From CAYFMS01 sp964491425 (lineage in GTDB: Bacteria > Patescibacteriota > Patescibacteriia > UBA9934), in NCBI GenBank assembly GCA_964491425.1, contig CAZBFR010000011.1, forward strand, positions 1-19,232: a DNA stretch of 19,232 nucleotides, given 5' to 3'. The notes under the pieces are model-generated. The model saw only the letters and a program-made list of their open reading frames with translations, ran no database searches and was not told the DNA's origin. Position numbers and translations under genes: made by a program. Below are positions 5,922 to 13,577 of the stretch, in pieces. The stretch's first letter is position 1. The number at the start of each line of letters is the position of its first letter.

Positions 5922-8006
5922 TTATCCTTTTCGTTTTGCGATAATTTCGGTCGCGACGTTAGACGGAACTTCTTGATATTCGTAGAACTCCATCGAATAG
6001 CTCGCGCGTCCCTGCGTAATCGAGCGAAGGCTCGTCGCATATCCGAACATTTCGGAAAGTGGCACGATCGCGAGAACCGTCTTTACGTTTCCTCGGTCGC
6101 CCATCTCTTGGATTTGTGCTCGCTTTGAGTTCAAGTCTCCAACGACTGTACCCATGAAATCTTCAGGGGTAACCGCCTCAACTTTCATCATCGGCTCAAG
6201 AATAACCGGCTTTGCTTTCTTTACCGCTTCTTGTACCGCGAGCGAACCAGCCATCTTAAAGGCCGCTTCATTCGAGTCAACGTCGTGGTAGGAACCGTCA
6301 AAAACCGTTACCTTTACGTTAATCATTGGGTATCCAGCGATAATTCCGCGCTCAAGCGCTTCTTTTGCTCCCTTTCCAACTGGAGCAATATACTCGCGAG
6401 GAATCGCTCCTCCCTTTACTTCGTCAACGAATTCGAAAGGAAGTGCGTCCGGACCCGTCGCCGGCTCAACGCGTACCCAGGCATGACCATACTGTCCACG
6501 TCCTCCGGATTGCTTTACGTATTTTCCTTCTCCTTCCGCCGACTGTCGAATCGTTTCTCGATAGCTTACTTGTGGGCGTCCAACATTTGCGGTTACGCCG
6601 TATTCACGCTTCATTCGGTCAACAATGATTTCAAGGTGAAGTTCTCCCATTCCCGAAATAATTGTTTGAAGAGTATCTTCATCGGTTCGAACTCGGAATG
6701 TCGGATCTTCTTCGGCAAGCTTTTGGAGCGCCATCGAAAGCTTCTCTTGGTCAGCCTTCGTCGCAGGCTCAAGCGCAAGCGAAATAACCGGCTCTGGGAA
6801 GGTAATCGACTCAAGGACGATTGGGTGATCCGGGTCACACATCGTGTGTCCGGTAAACGTTCCTTTAAGTCCTACAGCCGCGGCAATTTCTCCTGCATAC
6901 ACCTCTTCAACATCTTCACGCGAGTTGGCGTGGAGTCGAACAATTCGAGAAATTCGCTCTTTTTGACCGGTGCTCGAGTTTAAAATATAAGAACCTGCCT
7001 TAAGGGACCCGGAGTACACACGGAAGAAAGCGAGCTTTCCAACGAACGGATCAGCCGCAATCTTAAACGCAAGAGCGGAAAACGGTTCACTATCCGAGGT
7101 CTTTCGTTCAATAATCTTTTCCGGTTCATCCGGATCAAATCCCTGTACCGGAGGAACGTCAAGCGGAGACGGAAGGTAGGCAACAACACCGTCAAGCATT
7201 GCTTGCACTCCCTTGTTTTTAAGCGCCGATCCGCAAAGTACTGGGAAAATATTGAGAGAAAGGGTCGCTTTACGCAAAATACGCTTAAGCTCGTCCATCG
7301 GGATCTCTTCACCCGAAAGATACTTATCCATCGCGACTTCGTCGTTTTCAACAATTGCCTCTACAAGACGCGCACGCCATTCCTTCGCCTTTTCCGCGTA
7401 ATCCGCAGGAATTTCGATTTCGTCGATCTTCTTTCCCTCGTCGTCGCGGTACATGTGCGCCTTCATCGTAAACAAATCGATAATTCCTTCGAATTTATCC
7501 TCTGTTCCGATTGGAAGTTGGATTGGGTGAGCGTTTGGGGTAAGTCGCGTTCGGATTGACTGTACGTCCTTGTAAAAGTCGGCACCTGTTCGGTCGAGCT
7601 TGTTAATGAAACAAATTCGAGGAACTTTATACTTATCCGCTTGTCGCCAAACAGTTTCAGATTGTGGCTCAACTCCCGCAACTCCATCAAATACCGTTAC
7701 ACCTCCGTCAAGAACACGAAGCGAACGCTCAACTTCAACAGTGAAGTCTACGTGTCCAGGGGTATCGATAATATTAATTCGGTGATCCTTCCAGAAACAG
7801 GTCGTCGCGGCAGCTGTAATCGTAATTCCACGCTCCTGCTCTTGCTCCATCCAGTCCATCGTTGCCTCTCCTTCGTGTACTTCTCCAATTTTGTGCTTCT
7901 TTCCCGTATAGAAGAGCACGCGCTCGGTTGTCGTTGTCTTACCAGCGTCAATGTGCGCAATGATTCCAATGTTTCGTGTCTTGTCTAAGGAGTAGTCTCG
8001 AGGCAT
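5922..8006 (-). CDS. fusA: Translation elongation factor G
   Basis: GTPase that drives tRNA-mRNA translocation and, with the recycling factor, ribosome splitting. It has 694 residues, the normal length. G-domain motifs are AHIDAGKTT (17-25), DTPGH (81-85) and NKLD (135-138). Switch I carries EQERGITITAAATTC. The C-terminal domains are complete, including SGGRGQYGHAWV of domain IV and the end QGRASYSMEFYEYQEVP. It follows rpsG by 22 nt and ends at a strong intrinsic terminator. No truncation or frameshift was seen. Confidence 0.98.
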   Translation of the reverse strand: MPRDYSLDKTRNIGIIAHIDAGKTTTTERVLFYTGKKHKIGEVHEGEATMDWMEQEQERGITITAAATTCFWKDHRINIIDTPGHVDFTVEVERSLRVLDGGVTVFDGVAGVEPQSETVWRQADKYKVPRICFINKLDRTGADFYKDVQSIRTRLTPNAHPIQLPIGTEDKFEGIIDLFTMKAHMYRDDEGKKIDEIEIPADYAEKAKEWRARLVEAIVENDEVAMDKYLSGEEIPMDELKRILRKATLSLNIFPVLCGSALKNKGVQAMLDGVVAYLPSPLDVPPVQGFDPDEPEKIIERKTSDSEPFSALAFKIAADPFVGKLAFFRVYSGSLKAGSYILNSSTGQKERISRIVRLHANSREDVEEVYAGEIAAAVGLKGTFTGHTMCDPDHPIVLESITFPEPVISLALEPATKADQEKLSMALQKLAEEDPTFRVRTDEDTLQTIISGMGELHLEIIVDRMKREYGVTANVGRPQVSYRETIRQSAEGEGKYVKQSGGRGQYGHAWVRVEPATGPDALPFEFVDEVKGGAIPREYIAPVGKGAKEALERGIIAGYPMINVKVTVFDGSYHDVDSNEAAFKMAGSLAVQEAVKKAKPVILEPMMKVEAVTPEDFMGTVVGDLNSKRAQIQEMGDRGNVKTVLAIVPLSEMFGYATSLRSITQGRASYSMEFYEYQEVPSNVATEIIAKRKG

Positions 8007-8028
8007 ATGATAAACGTTTTGATAAAGG

Positions 8029-8499
8029 TTAGCGTCGTGCGAAGTGGGCGAAGGCGCGGTTTGCGTCGGCCATCTTTTGGACGTCTTGTCGCTTCTTTAC
8101 CGCCGATCCTTCATTGTTTGCCGCGTCCATAATTTCGGTCGCGAGTCTTTCCGCCATTGGCTTTCCTTTTCGGGCGCGTGCGGCGGCGAGCATCCATCGG
8201 AACGCGAGAGCCTGTCGGCGCTCTCCGCGTACTGGAACTGGAATCTGGTAGTTCGCTCCTCCGACACGCTTTGATTTTACTTCGACGGCTGGCATCACGT
8301 TCTTCATCGCCGTATCAAACACGTCGATCGACTTTTGCTTCGTTTTCTTTTCAATAACGTCAAAGGCATCGTAAACAATTCGCTCTGCGACGGTCTTTTT
8401 TCCGTCGTGCATAACGTAATTTACGAGCTTAGAGACAACAACGCTCCCGTATTTAAAATCGGGACGAGTAATTCGGACTGGTGCTTGCTTTCCACGCAT
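8029..8499 (-). CDS. rpsG: 30S ribosomal protein uS7 (S7)
   Basis: Primary assembly protein of the 30S head that contacts E-site tRNA. It has 156 residues, the normal length. Motifs include VNYVMHDGKKTVAERIVYDA, VKSKRVGGANYQIPVPV and RRQALAFRWMLAAAR, and the C-terminus ends in ANRAFAHFARR. It lies between rpsL (68-nt gap) and fusA (22-nt gap), the str-operon order. A weak GGAG lies about 12 nt before the start. Confidence 0.97.
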   Translation of the reverse strand: MRGKQAPVRITRPDFKYGSVVVSKLVNYVMHDGKKTVAERIVYDAFDVIEKKTKQKSIDVFDTAMKNVMPAVEVKSKRVGGANYQIPVPVRGERRQALAFRWMLAAARARKGKPMAERLATEIMDAANNEGSAVKKRQDVQKMADANRAFAHFARR

Positions 8500-8567
8500 A
8501 GGTAGGGTTTCTCCGTTTGCTTTCGCGACTTCCCGTGTGGTTTGACGGTACTACGGAGTAATAAATA

Positions 8568-8996
8568 TTAGGATTTCTTAACTTTAGGACGCTTTGTGCC
8601 GTACTTTGATCGTCCACGTCGGCGCGATTCGATACCGGTCGTATCGTAGCGTCCTCGAACGATATGGTAACGCACACCCGGAAGATCTTTTACCTTTCCT
8701 CCTCGGATCATAACGATCGAGTGCTCTTGGAGGTTGTGTCCTTCTCCTGGGATATAGGCGTTTACTTCTTGACCGTTAGAAAGTCGAACACGAGCAACTT
8801 TTCGAAGAGCTGAGTTCGGTTTCTTTGGGGTCATTGTCATTACGCGCGTACAAACTCCTCGCTTGTAAGGCGCTCCACGGCTTAACGTCGTTTTCTTGCG
8901 GTGCAAGGTATCGAGCGTGAACTGCATCGCAGGCGACTTTGATTTTCGCTTCGATGTCGTTCGGTTTTTTCGAATCAACTGGTTGATCGTAGGCAT
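8568..8996 (-). CDS. rpsL: 30S ribosomal protein uS12 (S12), long form
   Basis: Decoding-centre protein and target of streptomycin resistance mutations. It has 142 residues from the ATG at 8996 (MPTINQLIRKNR). A TTG five codons upstream at 9011 is in frame, but it lies at the predicted promoter -10, so it was rejected. The family core RGVCTRVMTMTPKKPNSALRK retains the lysine pair where resistance mutations map. GGKVKDLPGVRYH keeps the second conserved loop, including the aspartate that RimO modifies in some bacteria. An insertion of roughly 18 residues near the N-terminus (KSPAMQFTLDTLHRKKTTL) is the long form seen in several lineages. It is first in the str operon. Confidence 0.97.
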   Translation of the reverse strand: MPTINQLIRKNRTTSKRKSKSPAMQFTLDTLHRKKTTLSRGAPYKRGVCTRVMTMTPKKPNSALRKVARVRLSNGQEVNAYIPGEGHNLQEHSIVMIRGGKVKDLPGVRYHIVRGRYDTTGIESRRRGRSKYGTKRPKVKKS

Positions 8997-9011
8997 AATA
9001 AATGTGGGCAA

Positions 9012-9040
9012 AGTGTAGCATGACCCCTAAAAACGGTCAA
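9012..9040 (-). promoter_or_regulatory. Promoter of the rpsL-rpsG-fusA operon
   Basis: Minus-strand TTGACC (9035-9040; 5 of 6 consensus), a 17-bp spacer ending TGC, then TACACT (9012-9017): an extended -10. The predicted start near 9005 leaves a 5' leader of only about 9 nt before the ATG at 8996. Confidence 0.75.
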
Positions 9041-9051
9041 TATTTGGGCCC

Positions 9052-9732
9052 CTAACGCGAAAAAGCGGTTGAAAGGACCTCAAAGCAGGCACCATTTGTT
9101 AACGATTCACACACAATTTCCGCGGGAATACTGATAAAAAAGAAGGGGTTGAAGCTCGTTGTAATCGAAACAATGACCAAAAACAGAAGAACGGTTGGGG
9201 CGTACTGGCGAATCGATTCGCGAAGACGTTGTTGGTGTGGCTTATCAAGGAGAAGGTCGAGAACCTTAGAGCCGTCGAGCGGATCGAGCGGAATAAGGTT
9301 AAAAATCGCTAGCGAGATATTAATTAAGATCATTGCGATAAGGAAAAAGGCGATCCCGCTTGAAAGACTCGCGAGTCCCGTCGCAAGAATAAGCGCAAGG
9401 ATTCCCGACGAGAGAAGCGCGAGGAGAAGGTTCGAAAACGGTCCCGCAAGCGCAATATGGAAGGCGTCTGTTTTTGGGTGTTTTAAATTATAGGGATTAT
9501 ATGGAACCGGCTTCGCCCAACCAAACCCAACGAAAAGAAACATAAGAAAACCGATTGGGGAGATATGCGCAAGCGGGTTAATCGTTAGGCGACCGAGAAG
9601 TTTTGCGGTCATGTCCCCCTTAAGCGTTCCAATAAGCGCATGGGCGAATTCGTGGAACGAAAGCGAAACAAGGATCGCGATAAGCCAAATAAGTGCGGTT
9701 ATCGGCGAAGAAAAGAAGAGGTCAATCAACAT
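9052..9732 (-). CDS. M50-family (site-2 protease-like) membrane zinc metalloprotease
   Basis: Intramembrane zinc protease of the rhomboid-like S2P/SpoIVFB group, with hydrophobic segments throughout its 226 residues. The zinc site is HEFAH (H27, E28, H31) inside the first hydrophobic stretch, with the distal aspartate in PLDPLDGSKV (D153). NPLAHISPIG and GWAKPVPYNP follow the family pattern. No PDZ domain is present, so this is the short form. Its start overlaps the murA stop by 11 nt, placing it in one operon with murA. Substrates are unknown; regulated cleavage of a membrane anchor is usual for the family. Confidence 0.9.
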   Translation of the reverse strand: MLIDLFFSSPITALIWLIAILVSLSFHEFAHALIGTLKGDMTAKLLGRLTINPLAHISPIGFLMFLFVGFGWAKPVPYNPYNLKHPKTDAFHIALAGPFSNLLLALLSSGILALILATGLASLSSGIAFFLIAMILINISLAIFNLIPLDPLDGSKVLDLLLDKPHQQRLRESIRQYAPTVLLFLVIVSITTSFNPFFFISIPAEIVCESLTNGACFEVLSTAFSR

Positions 9733-11017
9733 AAGAAATATCCGCTCCGATCGAGATTAACTTATCGAAGAGTTTTTCATAGCCACGCTCAAGGTGGTGA
9801 ATCCCGTCGATTCGCGACTCCCCTTCGGCAACAAGTGCAGCGGCAACGTAAGCGAGACCCGCGCGAATATCGGGAACCGTCATCGTTCCGGCATGGAGAG
9901 GGGTTTTTCCCGTAATCACAGCAGTTTGTTGGTAGTTTTGGAGCTTGAACTGACCAGAAATTTCTTCCGGAAGGTAGGCGATTTCAATCGAGGCACCCAT
10001 TGCGTTCAATGTCTCTGTATAGCGGAAACGATCTTCGTACACGGTTTCGTGGATCTTCGAAACACCTTCAGCTTGGGTTAAAACAACTGCAAACGGCTGC
10101 TGCCAGTCGGTTGAAAATCCAGGGAACGTATCCGTTTCAATCGTAGTAGCCTTATAGTTCCCGTCTCCAAAGAATCGAATCCCGTCCTCCCTTACTTCGT
10201 AGCCCCCACCAATCGAACGAATCGCGTTTAAAAACGTAATCATATCGCGCTGTACCGCTCCTTCACAAAAAATATCGCCACCCGTCGCGAGCGCAAGACA
10301 AGCAAACGATCCCGCTTCGAGACGATCCGGCAAAACGCGGTGTTCGCACCCGTGAAGCTCCTCAACGCCCGTAATAATAACCGTTCGCCCCGCCCCAACC
10401 TCGATATTTGCCCCCATTTTTTGGAGCATCGCAATGAGCTCCATAATCTCCGGTTCGATCGCAGCGTTTTGGATTACGGTTCGACCCTTCGCGAGTACCC
10501 CGGCAAAAATAATCGACTCGGTAGCGCCAACCGATGGATATGGAAGCTCAACCGACACTCCGCGAAGACCTTCTTTTGCCGTAAAATGCCAACCCTCGTC
10601 GGTTACTTCGACCGTCGCACCCATTCTTTGAAGCGCGCTTACGTGATAGTTCACTGGGCGTGGACCAATCTTATCGCCCTCAACTTTCGGAATCGTCGCC
10701 TCGCCCGAACGGTGCATCAAAGGCGCGGCAAGAAGAATCGACAAACGATTCTTGCGCGAAAGCGCCATCGTCGAGGTCGAACGGATTTCCGGAGTCGCCG
10801 CCGTAAGCGTATGGTCCTCAATACTTGCCGTCGCCCCAATCATCTCGATCAATTCCTTCGCGATATCGGTTTCCTCTTGTAATGGAACGTTATGTAAAAT
10901 GACCTGCTCTTTTGTAAGAAGGCTTGCAATAATCATTTTGGACGCCGCATTTTTCGCCCCCGCGATTTTTACCGTTCCCGAAAGTCGATTCCCGCCACGG
11001 ATTAAAAATTGTTTCAT
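9722..11017 (-). CDS. murA: UDP-N-acetylglucosamine 1-carboxyvinyltransferase (MurA) with Asp at position 115
   Basis: Cytoplasmic enzyme that transfers enolpyruvate from PEP to UDP-GlcNAc, the first committed step of peptidoglycan synthesis. It has 431 residues, near the usual 419-430. Numbering matches E. coli MurA through the active site: K22-N23 in GAKNAA, R120 in GPRPV, the general base D304 in GFSTD, R385 in PDIRAG and R411 in ERGYE. The flexible-loop cysteine alkylated by fosfomycin is replaced by aspartate (VEGDKIGPRP, D115). The same exchange is known in mycobacterial, chlamydial and Borrelia MurA and gives fosfomycin resistance. It starts 1 nt after the FMN reductase stop. Confidence 0.96.
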   Translation of the reverse strand: MKQFLIRGGNRLSGTVKIAGAKNAASKMIIASLLTKEQVILHNVPLQEETDIAKELIEMIGATASIEDHTLTAATPEIRSTSTMALSRKNRLSILLAAPLMHRSGEATIPKVEGDKIGPRPVNYHVSALQRMGATVEVTDEGWHFTAKEGLRGVSVELPYPSVGATESIIFAGVLAKGRTVIQNAAIEPEIMELIAMLQKMGANIEVGAGRTVIITGVEELHGCEHRVLPDRLEAGSFACLALATGGDIFCEGAVQRDMITFLNAIRSIGGGYEVREDGIRFFGDGNYKATTIETDTFPGFSTDWQQPFAVVLTQAEGVSKIHETVYEDRFRYTETLNAMGASIEIAYLPEEISGQFKLQNYQQTAVITGKTPLHAGTMTVPDIRAGLAYVAAALVAEGESRIDGIHHLERGYEKLFDKLISIGADISYVD

Positions 11018-11018
11018 A

Positions 11019-11549
11019 TTAGCGTAGGCGTTTTGCCCAAGTTAGCACCGCGTCGACAAACTCTTTTGCGCGCAGAGTCCACTCTTCCGGTGGGTTCTCC
11101 GCGTAGAACGCCTCAACATACGGCGTAAGTAACGACGGCGGAAGAACGATCCCTTTCGCGCCAATCCAGGCCTGGCGAAGCGCCACAACCATCCGTCCCC
11201 CGCCCCACTGTCCGCTCGACACACCGACGATCGCAAGCGGTTTATCTCGAAGTTCCTTACTATCCGCAAAATCAATTGCGTTTTTCACGGCTCCCGGAAG
11301 GCTTTGGTGATATTCCGGCGAGACCATGACAATAACATCCGCCTGTTTATACGCATCTAAAAGTCGTACCCTTCCCTCCCCTCCATTTTCTCCGTTATAG
11401 ACCGGTAAATTCAGTTCCATTAAATCGACAAAATCGACACTTGCTCCCCCCTCTTCAAACAATCGCTTGAGCACACTTGCTGGCTTACCGGATTGTCTTC
11501 CAACTCGCACAGATCCCAAAATAAGCGCAATCCGTAAGGATTCATTCAT
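11019..11549 (-). CDS. NADPH-dependent FMN reductase family flavoprotein
   Basis: Flavodoxin-like fold enzyme that reduces flavin or quinone with NAD(P)H. It has 176 residues from the ATG at 11549. The frame is open to 11618, but that extension would run through the promoter and terminator hairpin, and the fold starts at residue 4 (LRIALILGSVR). The phosphate-binding loop GSVRVGRQSGK, the flavin-contacting SPEYHQSLPGAVKNAIDF and the SSGQWGGGR loop fit PF03358. It is the first gene of an apparent operon with murA (1-nt gap) and the M50 protease. Its physiological substrate cannot be told from sequence. Confidence 0.88.
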   Translation of the reverse strand: MNESLRIALILGSVRVGRQSGKPASVLKRLFEEGGASVDFVDLMELNLPVYNGENGGEGRVRLLDAYKQADVIVMVSPEYHQSLPGAVKNAIDFADSKELRDKPLAIVGVSSGQWGGGRMVVALRQAWIGAKGIVLPPSLLTPYVEAFYAENPPEEWTLRAKEFVDAVLTWAKRLR

Positions 11550-11557
11550 ACACGCAC

Positions 11558-11586
11558 AGCGTACCAAAATCGACCCCGAGCGACAA
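11558..11586 (-). promoter_or_regulatory. Possible promoter of the FMN reductase-murA-protease operon
   Basis: Minus-strand TTGTCG (11581-11586), a 17-bp spacer ending TGG, then TACGCT (11558-11563). The hexamers match consensus at only 4 and 3 of 6 positions, but the spacing and TG extension are right. The -10 ends 8 nt before the start codon, implying a leaderless transcript. Confidence 0.4.
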
Positions 11587-11595
11587 GAAACGAAG

Positions 11596-11627
11596 CGACC
11601 CCGTGCGAGCGTTCTCACACGGGGTCG
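11596..11627 (-). terminator. Strong hairpin after the 535-residue gene, probable terminator
   Basis: On the minus strand a 10-bp stem CGACCCCGTG/CACGGGGTCG continues through a U-G pair and GAG/CTC to an AACG tetraloop, about 14 bp in all. The plus strand would have a mismatch at the U-G position, so the minus-strand RNA is the better folder. It starts 3 nt after the stop. The tail (CTTCGTTTCTTG) is only moderately T-rich. Confidence 0.6.
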
Positions 11628-11630
11628 AGA

Positions 11631-13238
11631 TTAGAAGTCGCCGTCAAGCACCTTGCCGGTCCAGGCGTTAAGATGCGTGAGCATCTCCTTTGACCAGACA
11701 AAAGAGCGATCTACGGGCAAGGCATCGACAAGCCACTCGAGCACTTGGCGTGCCTTTCGACGTTCGTGGTTTTCATCGTCACGCGACAAGACGTTGCAGT
11801 GCAGGTGGTCGAAGGCCGTGAGAAACAACTGCTCGCACGGACCGTGAAACTCGAGCTCATCGTCGAGCGTCACGATATGACCAAGAATCTTTGTGTCGTA
11901 GTAGCCCGCGGAGCGGTGAGCATGTCCCTTGTTATCTTCGTCGCCTTCGAAATCGTGCGGAACAAGCGGGTCCCTCCACAGTCGATCGAAGACGATATTG
12001 CGGTATTCGTCGAGATCAACACGCGTCGCGACGCGCAACTTCCCGTTTTCTTCCACGGCAACGACCGTCTCCCGCCAGCCACGATTGTCTTTCATCAACT
12101 CAAGAATGAGTCGCCCGGACGTAACGATGTATGGATCAATGACCTTACGCCCATTTTTCACAAGCGTTGAGAACATGTCCTTCGGACGGAAACGTGTCGC
12201 TACAAGATAGCGACGCGGTCCGTCAACGACGACGCGACACACGAACTCAAAGGTCTTTGTCTCTACCCCACGGTCACCGCGATCATCACCCTCAAGTTGC
12301 GCGATTGCGAGCTCCCTCGACAAGCCAACGGCGACGAGCGGAATCGCATCTGAACAACCGATCACCTCCTTGTGACCAGCGATTGCACGCGTCCTTCTCG
12401 TCACACGCGCCGCAAGATACACCACGCGCTCTTCTTCGGTATGGAAGAGTCGTTCACGCCGTAAACGCTGAATCGCATTCAGCCCTCTCCCACGTGCGAG
12501 GGCCGGATCGGCGAGTTCAATTAGGAGCATGTTAACCGCAAGCGCGAGACGAAATGAAGCGTGCGACCCGCGCACACCCGCAATCATCAAGTCGCTCGCC
12601 CTCGAACGATTCGCCTTCGCGACTTCCTCGAGCAGATCGCAGGGATCCATAATGACCCACACGTCGTCGTTGAAGTCGAATTGCTCACGAAGGAGTGGAG
12701 GCATGTGCAATTTTCCCGCATGCATCATGTCGTCCACACGGTCAATCAAATGCGAAAGACGTTCGTGGATCCACGACGCTCCGCGCGCGTTGAGTTGCCG
12801 ACGGCGATGATCGCGCTCCTTGTAGAGAAGTCGAACGAATTCACGCCGTAGCTCCTCTACGAACGGGGGGTCACTAGGGAACGCGTCAACACGCTTCTCC
12901 TCTAATAACCGAGTCTCGAAAACGAGATTCTCCAGCTTCTCGAGGCGTTCGCGAAGCTCGACTTTTCCTTCACGCGTCGCCCACTCGGCAAGGCGGGCAC
13001 GCTCTCTTTCGAGAAACTCGCGCCACACCTCGAAGAACTTCAAGGCGAGCATCGGATTATCGATCATACGGAGTACTGACTGAAGCGCCTCGGACTTCGT
13101 TGCGTCCCCTCGTTCCACGAGGCGAAGGTACTCGTCGGCAAGGACCGGGATTACGACATCCCGCAAACTCGACACCGCGTACGGAGACAGGATCTCCGCC
13201 GGACGAACAATCATCCGTCCATTTTTAGACACGGTCAT
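11631..13238 (-). CDS. Large protein of unknown function (535 residues)
   Basis: I do not recognise a family. The protein is soluble in appearance: no signal peptide and no membrane segments. Residues 70-145 are very charged and helical, possibly coiled coil (EFLERERARLAEW, LRERLEKLENLVFETR). Residues 185-320 and 325-420 look like mixed alpha/beta domains. The C-terminal part (about 425-500) is rich in His, Asp and Cys (HAHRSAGYYDTK, LEFHGPCEQLFLT, HLHCNV). That stretch recalls the GYxSLH and vExQ region of RelA/SpoT synthetases only weakly, and the assignment is not supported. Sampled 60-nt blocks are 57-62% GC, higher than most neighbours. It has a strong GGAGG site 4 nt before the ATG, rare in this window. 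It is monocistronic, flanked by terminators. Confidence 0.8.
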   Translation of the reverse strand: MTVSKNGRMIVRPAEILSPYAVSSLRDVVIPVLADEYLRLVERGDATKSEALQSVLRMIDNPMLALKFFEVWREFLERERARLAEWATREGKVELRERLEKLENLVFETRLLEEKRVDAFPSDPPFVEELRREFVRLLYKERDHRRRQLNARGASWIHERLSHLIDRVDDMMHAGKLHMPPLLREQFDFNDDVWVIMDPCDLLEEVAKANRSRASDLMIAGVRGSHASFRLALAVNMLLIELADPALARGRGLNAIQRLRRERLFHTEEERVVYLAARVTRRTRAIAGHKEVIGCSDAIPLVAVGLSRELAIAQLEGDDRGDRGVETKTFEFVCRVVVDGPRRYLVATRFRPKDMFSTLVKNGRKVIDPYIVTSGRLILELMKDNRGWRETVVAVEENGKLRVATRVDLDEYRNIVFDRLWRDPLVPHDFEGDEDNKGHAHRSAGYYDTKILGHIVTLDDELEFHGPCEQLFLTAFDHLHCNVLSRDDENHERRKARQVLEWLVDALPVDRSFVWSKEMLTHLNAWTGKVLDGDF

Positions 13239-13252
13239 GACCCCTCCAGGTC
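13233..13252 (-). promoter_or_regulatory. Shine-Dalgarno site and start codon of the 535-residue gene within short palindromes
   Basis: Minus-strand GGAGG (13243-13247) lies in the 6-nt loop of a GACC/GGTC stem (13239-13242 with 13249-13252). The start codon is the centre of a perfect 10-bp palindrome GGTCATGACC (13233-13242). The two pairings exclude each other, which would suit a translation switch (inference). Confidence 0.4.
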
Positions 13253-13278
13253 GTTAAAGGTTGTCTCAGGAAATCGAT

Positions 13279-13299
13279 CGCCCCGCATAGTACGGGACG
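13279..13299 (-). promoter_or_regulatory. Hairpin in the leader of the 535-residue gene
   Basis: Minus-strand CGTCCCG and CGGGGCG form a 7-bp stem (one U-G pair) with the loop TACTATG. The loop also reads as a weak -10 (TACTAT) placed 18 bp after TTGCTA, so this could instead be the gene's promoter. The sequence does not decide between the two. Confidence 0.35.
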
Positions 13300-13312
13300 A
13301 CTCTAGACCGTA

Positions 13313-13343
13313 GCAAAAATGAAAAAAACCCGCAATGCAGGTT
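13313..13343 (-). terminator. Intrinsic terminator between ndk and the 535-residue gene
   Basis: Minus-strand AACCTGC and GCGGGTT pair over 7 bp (one U-G) around a 3-nt loop, followed by TTTTCATTTTT. It lies about 235 nt past the ndk stop and 75 nt before the next gene. It therefore ends either a separate RNA, a long ndk 3' UTR, or an attenuated leader of the 535-residue gene. Confidence 0.75.
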
Positions 13344-13576
13344 CTCTTCTGGTGCCCCAAACGAAAGGTGTAAGTTGGTCCGTTTCCCATTTGGGTAGTG
13401 GCGATAGGCCTCGAAGACGGTAGCGCGCTAGGCGCCTCACGTCTCGAGCAAAACCGCCTGGACCGCTGTATCTCCCCTAGATCGAGGAAATCTTTCACGA
13501 AGTAGTTGGCCAATTACAGTGACTCTCGCCTGAAGCATCTTTATCATTGCACCAATGGCACGACTTGGCAATGGGT
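13316..13576 (-). ncRNA. Candidate structured RNA (unnamed) ending in an intrinsic terminator
   Basis: The 339-nt gap between ndk and the 535-residue gene has no convincing protein frame but strong minus-strand pairing. A stem ATTTCCTC/GGGGAGAT (13470-13491) contains two U-G pairs that would be mismatches on the plus strand. A three-way junction is closed by GGTCC/GGACC (13460-13464 with 13377-13381). It encloses a long hairpin (13410-13448, arms TCGAGACG and CGTCTTCGA, with an inner AGGCGC/GCGCGCT stem) and CCC-AAAT-GGG (13386-13395). CATTGC/GCAATG pairs near the 5' end. The terminator at 13313-13343 closes the unit. No motif of tmRNA, RNase P, SRP, 6S, T-box or a common riboswitch was recognised. 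The 5' end is undetermined. Confidence 0.5.
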
Positions 13577-13577
13577 C

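Noticed and set aside
11631..13238. Divergent RelA/SpoT synthetase in the C-terminal part of the 535-residue protein
   Set aside because: Only a short, loose resemblance around GYYDTK and LEFHGPCEQ; the other synthetase motifs are not visible, so it is not called.
13235..13513. A 92-codon minus-strand frame overlapping the 535-residue gene start by ATGA
   Set aside because: It runs through an intrinsic terminator and strong RNA stems, and its composition (Cys, Ser and Arg rich, no motif) looks non-coding. The ATGA overlap is probably a by-product of the palindrome at the start codon.
13316..13576. Known RNA classes (SRP, tmRNA, RNase P, 6S, T-box, cobalamin riboswitch)
   Set aside because: None of the signature motifs was found. 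A GCCACT followed by CCC-AAAT-GGGAA is only superficially like part of a cobalamin element.
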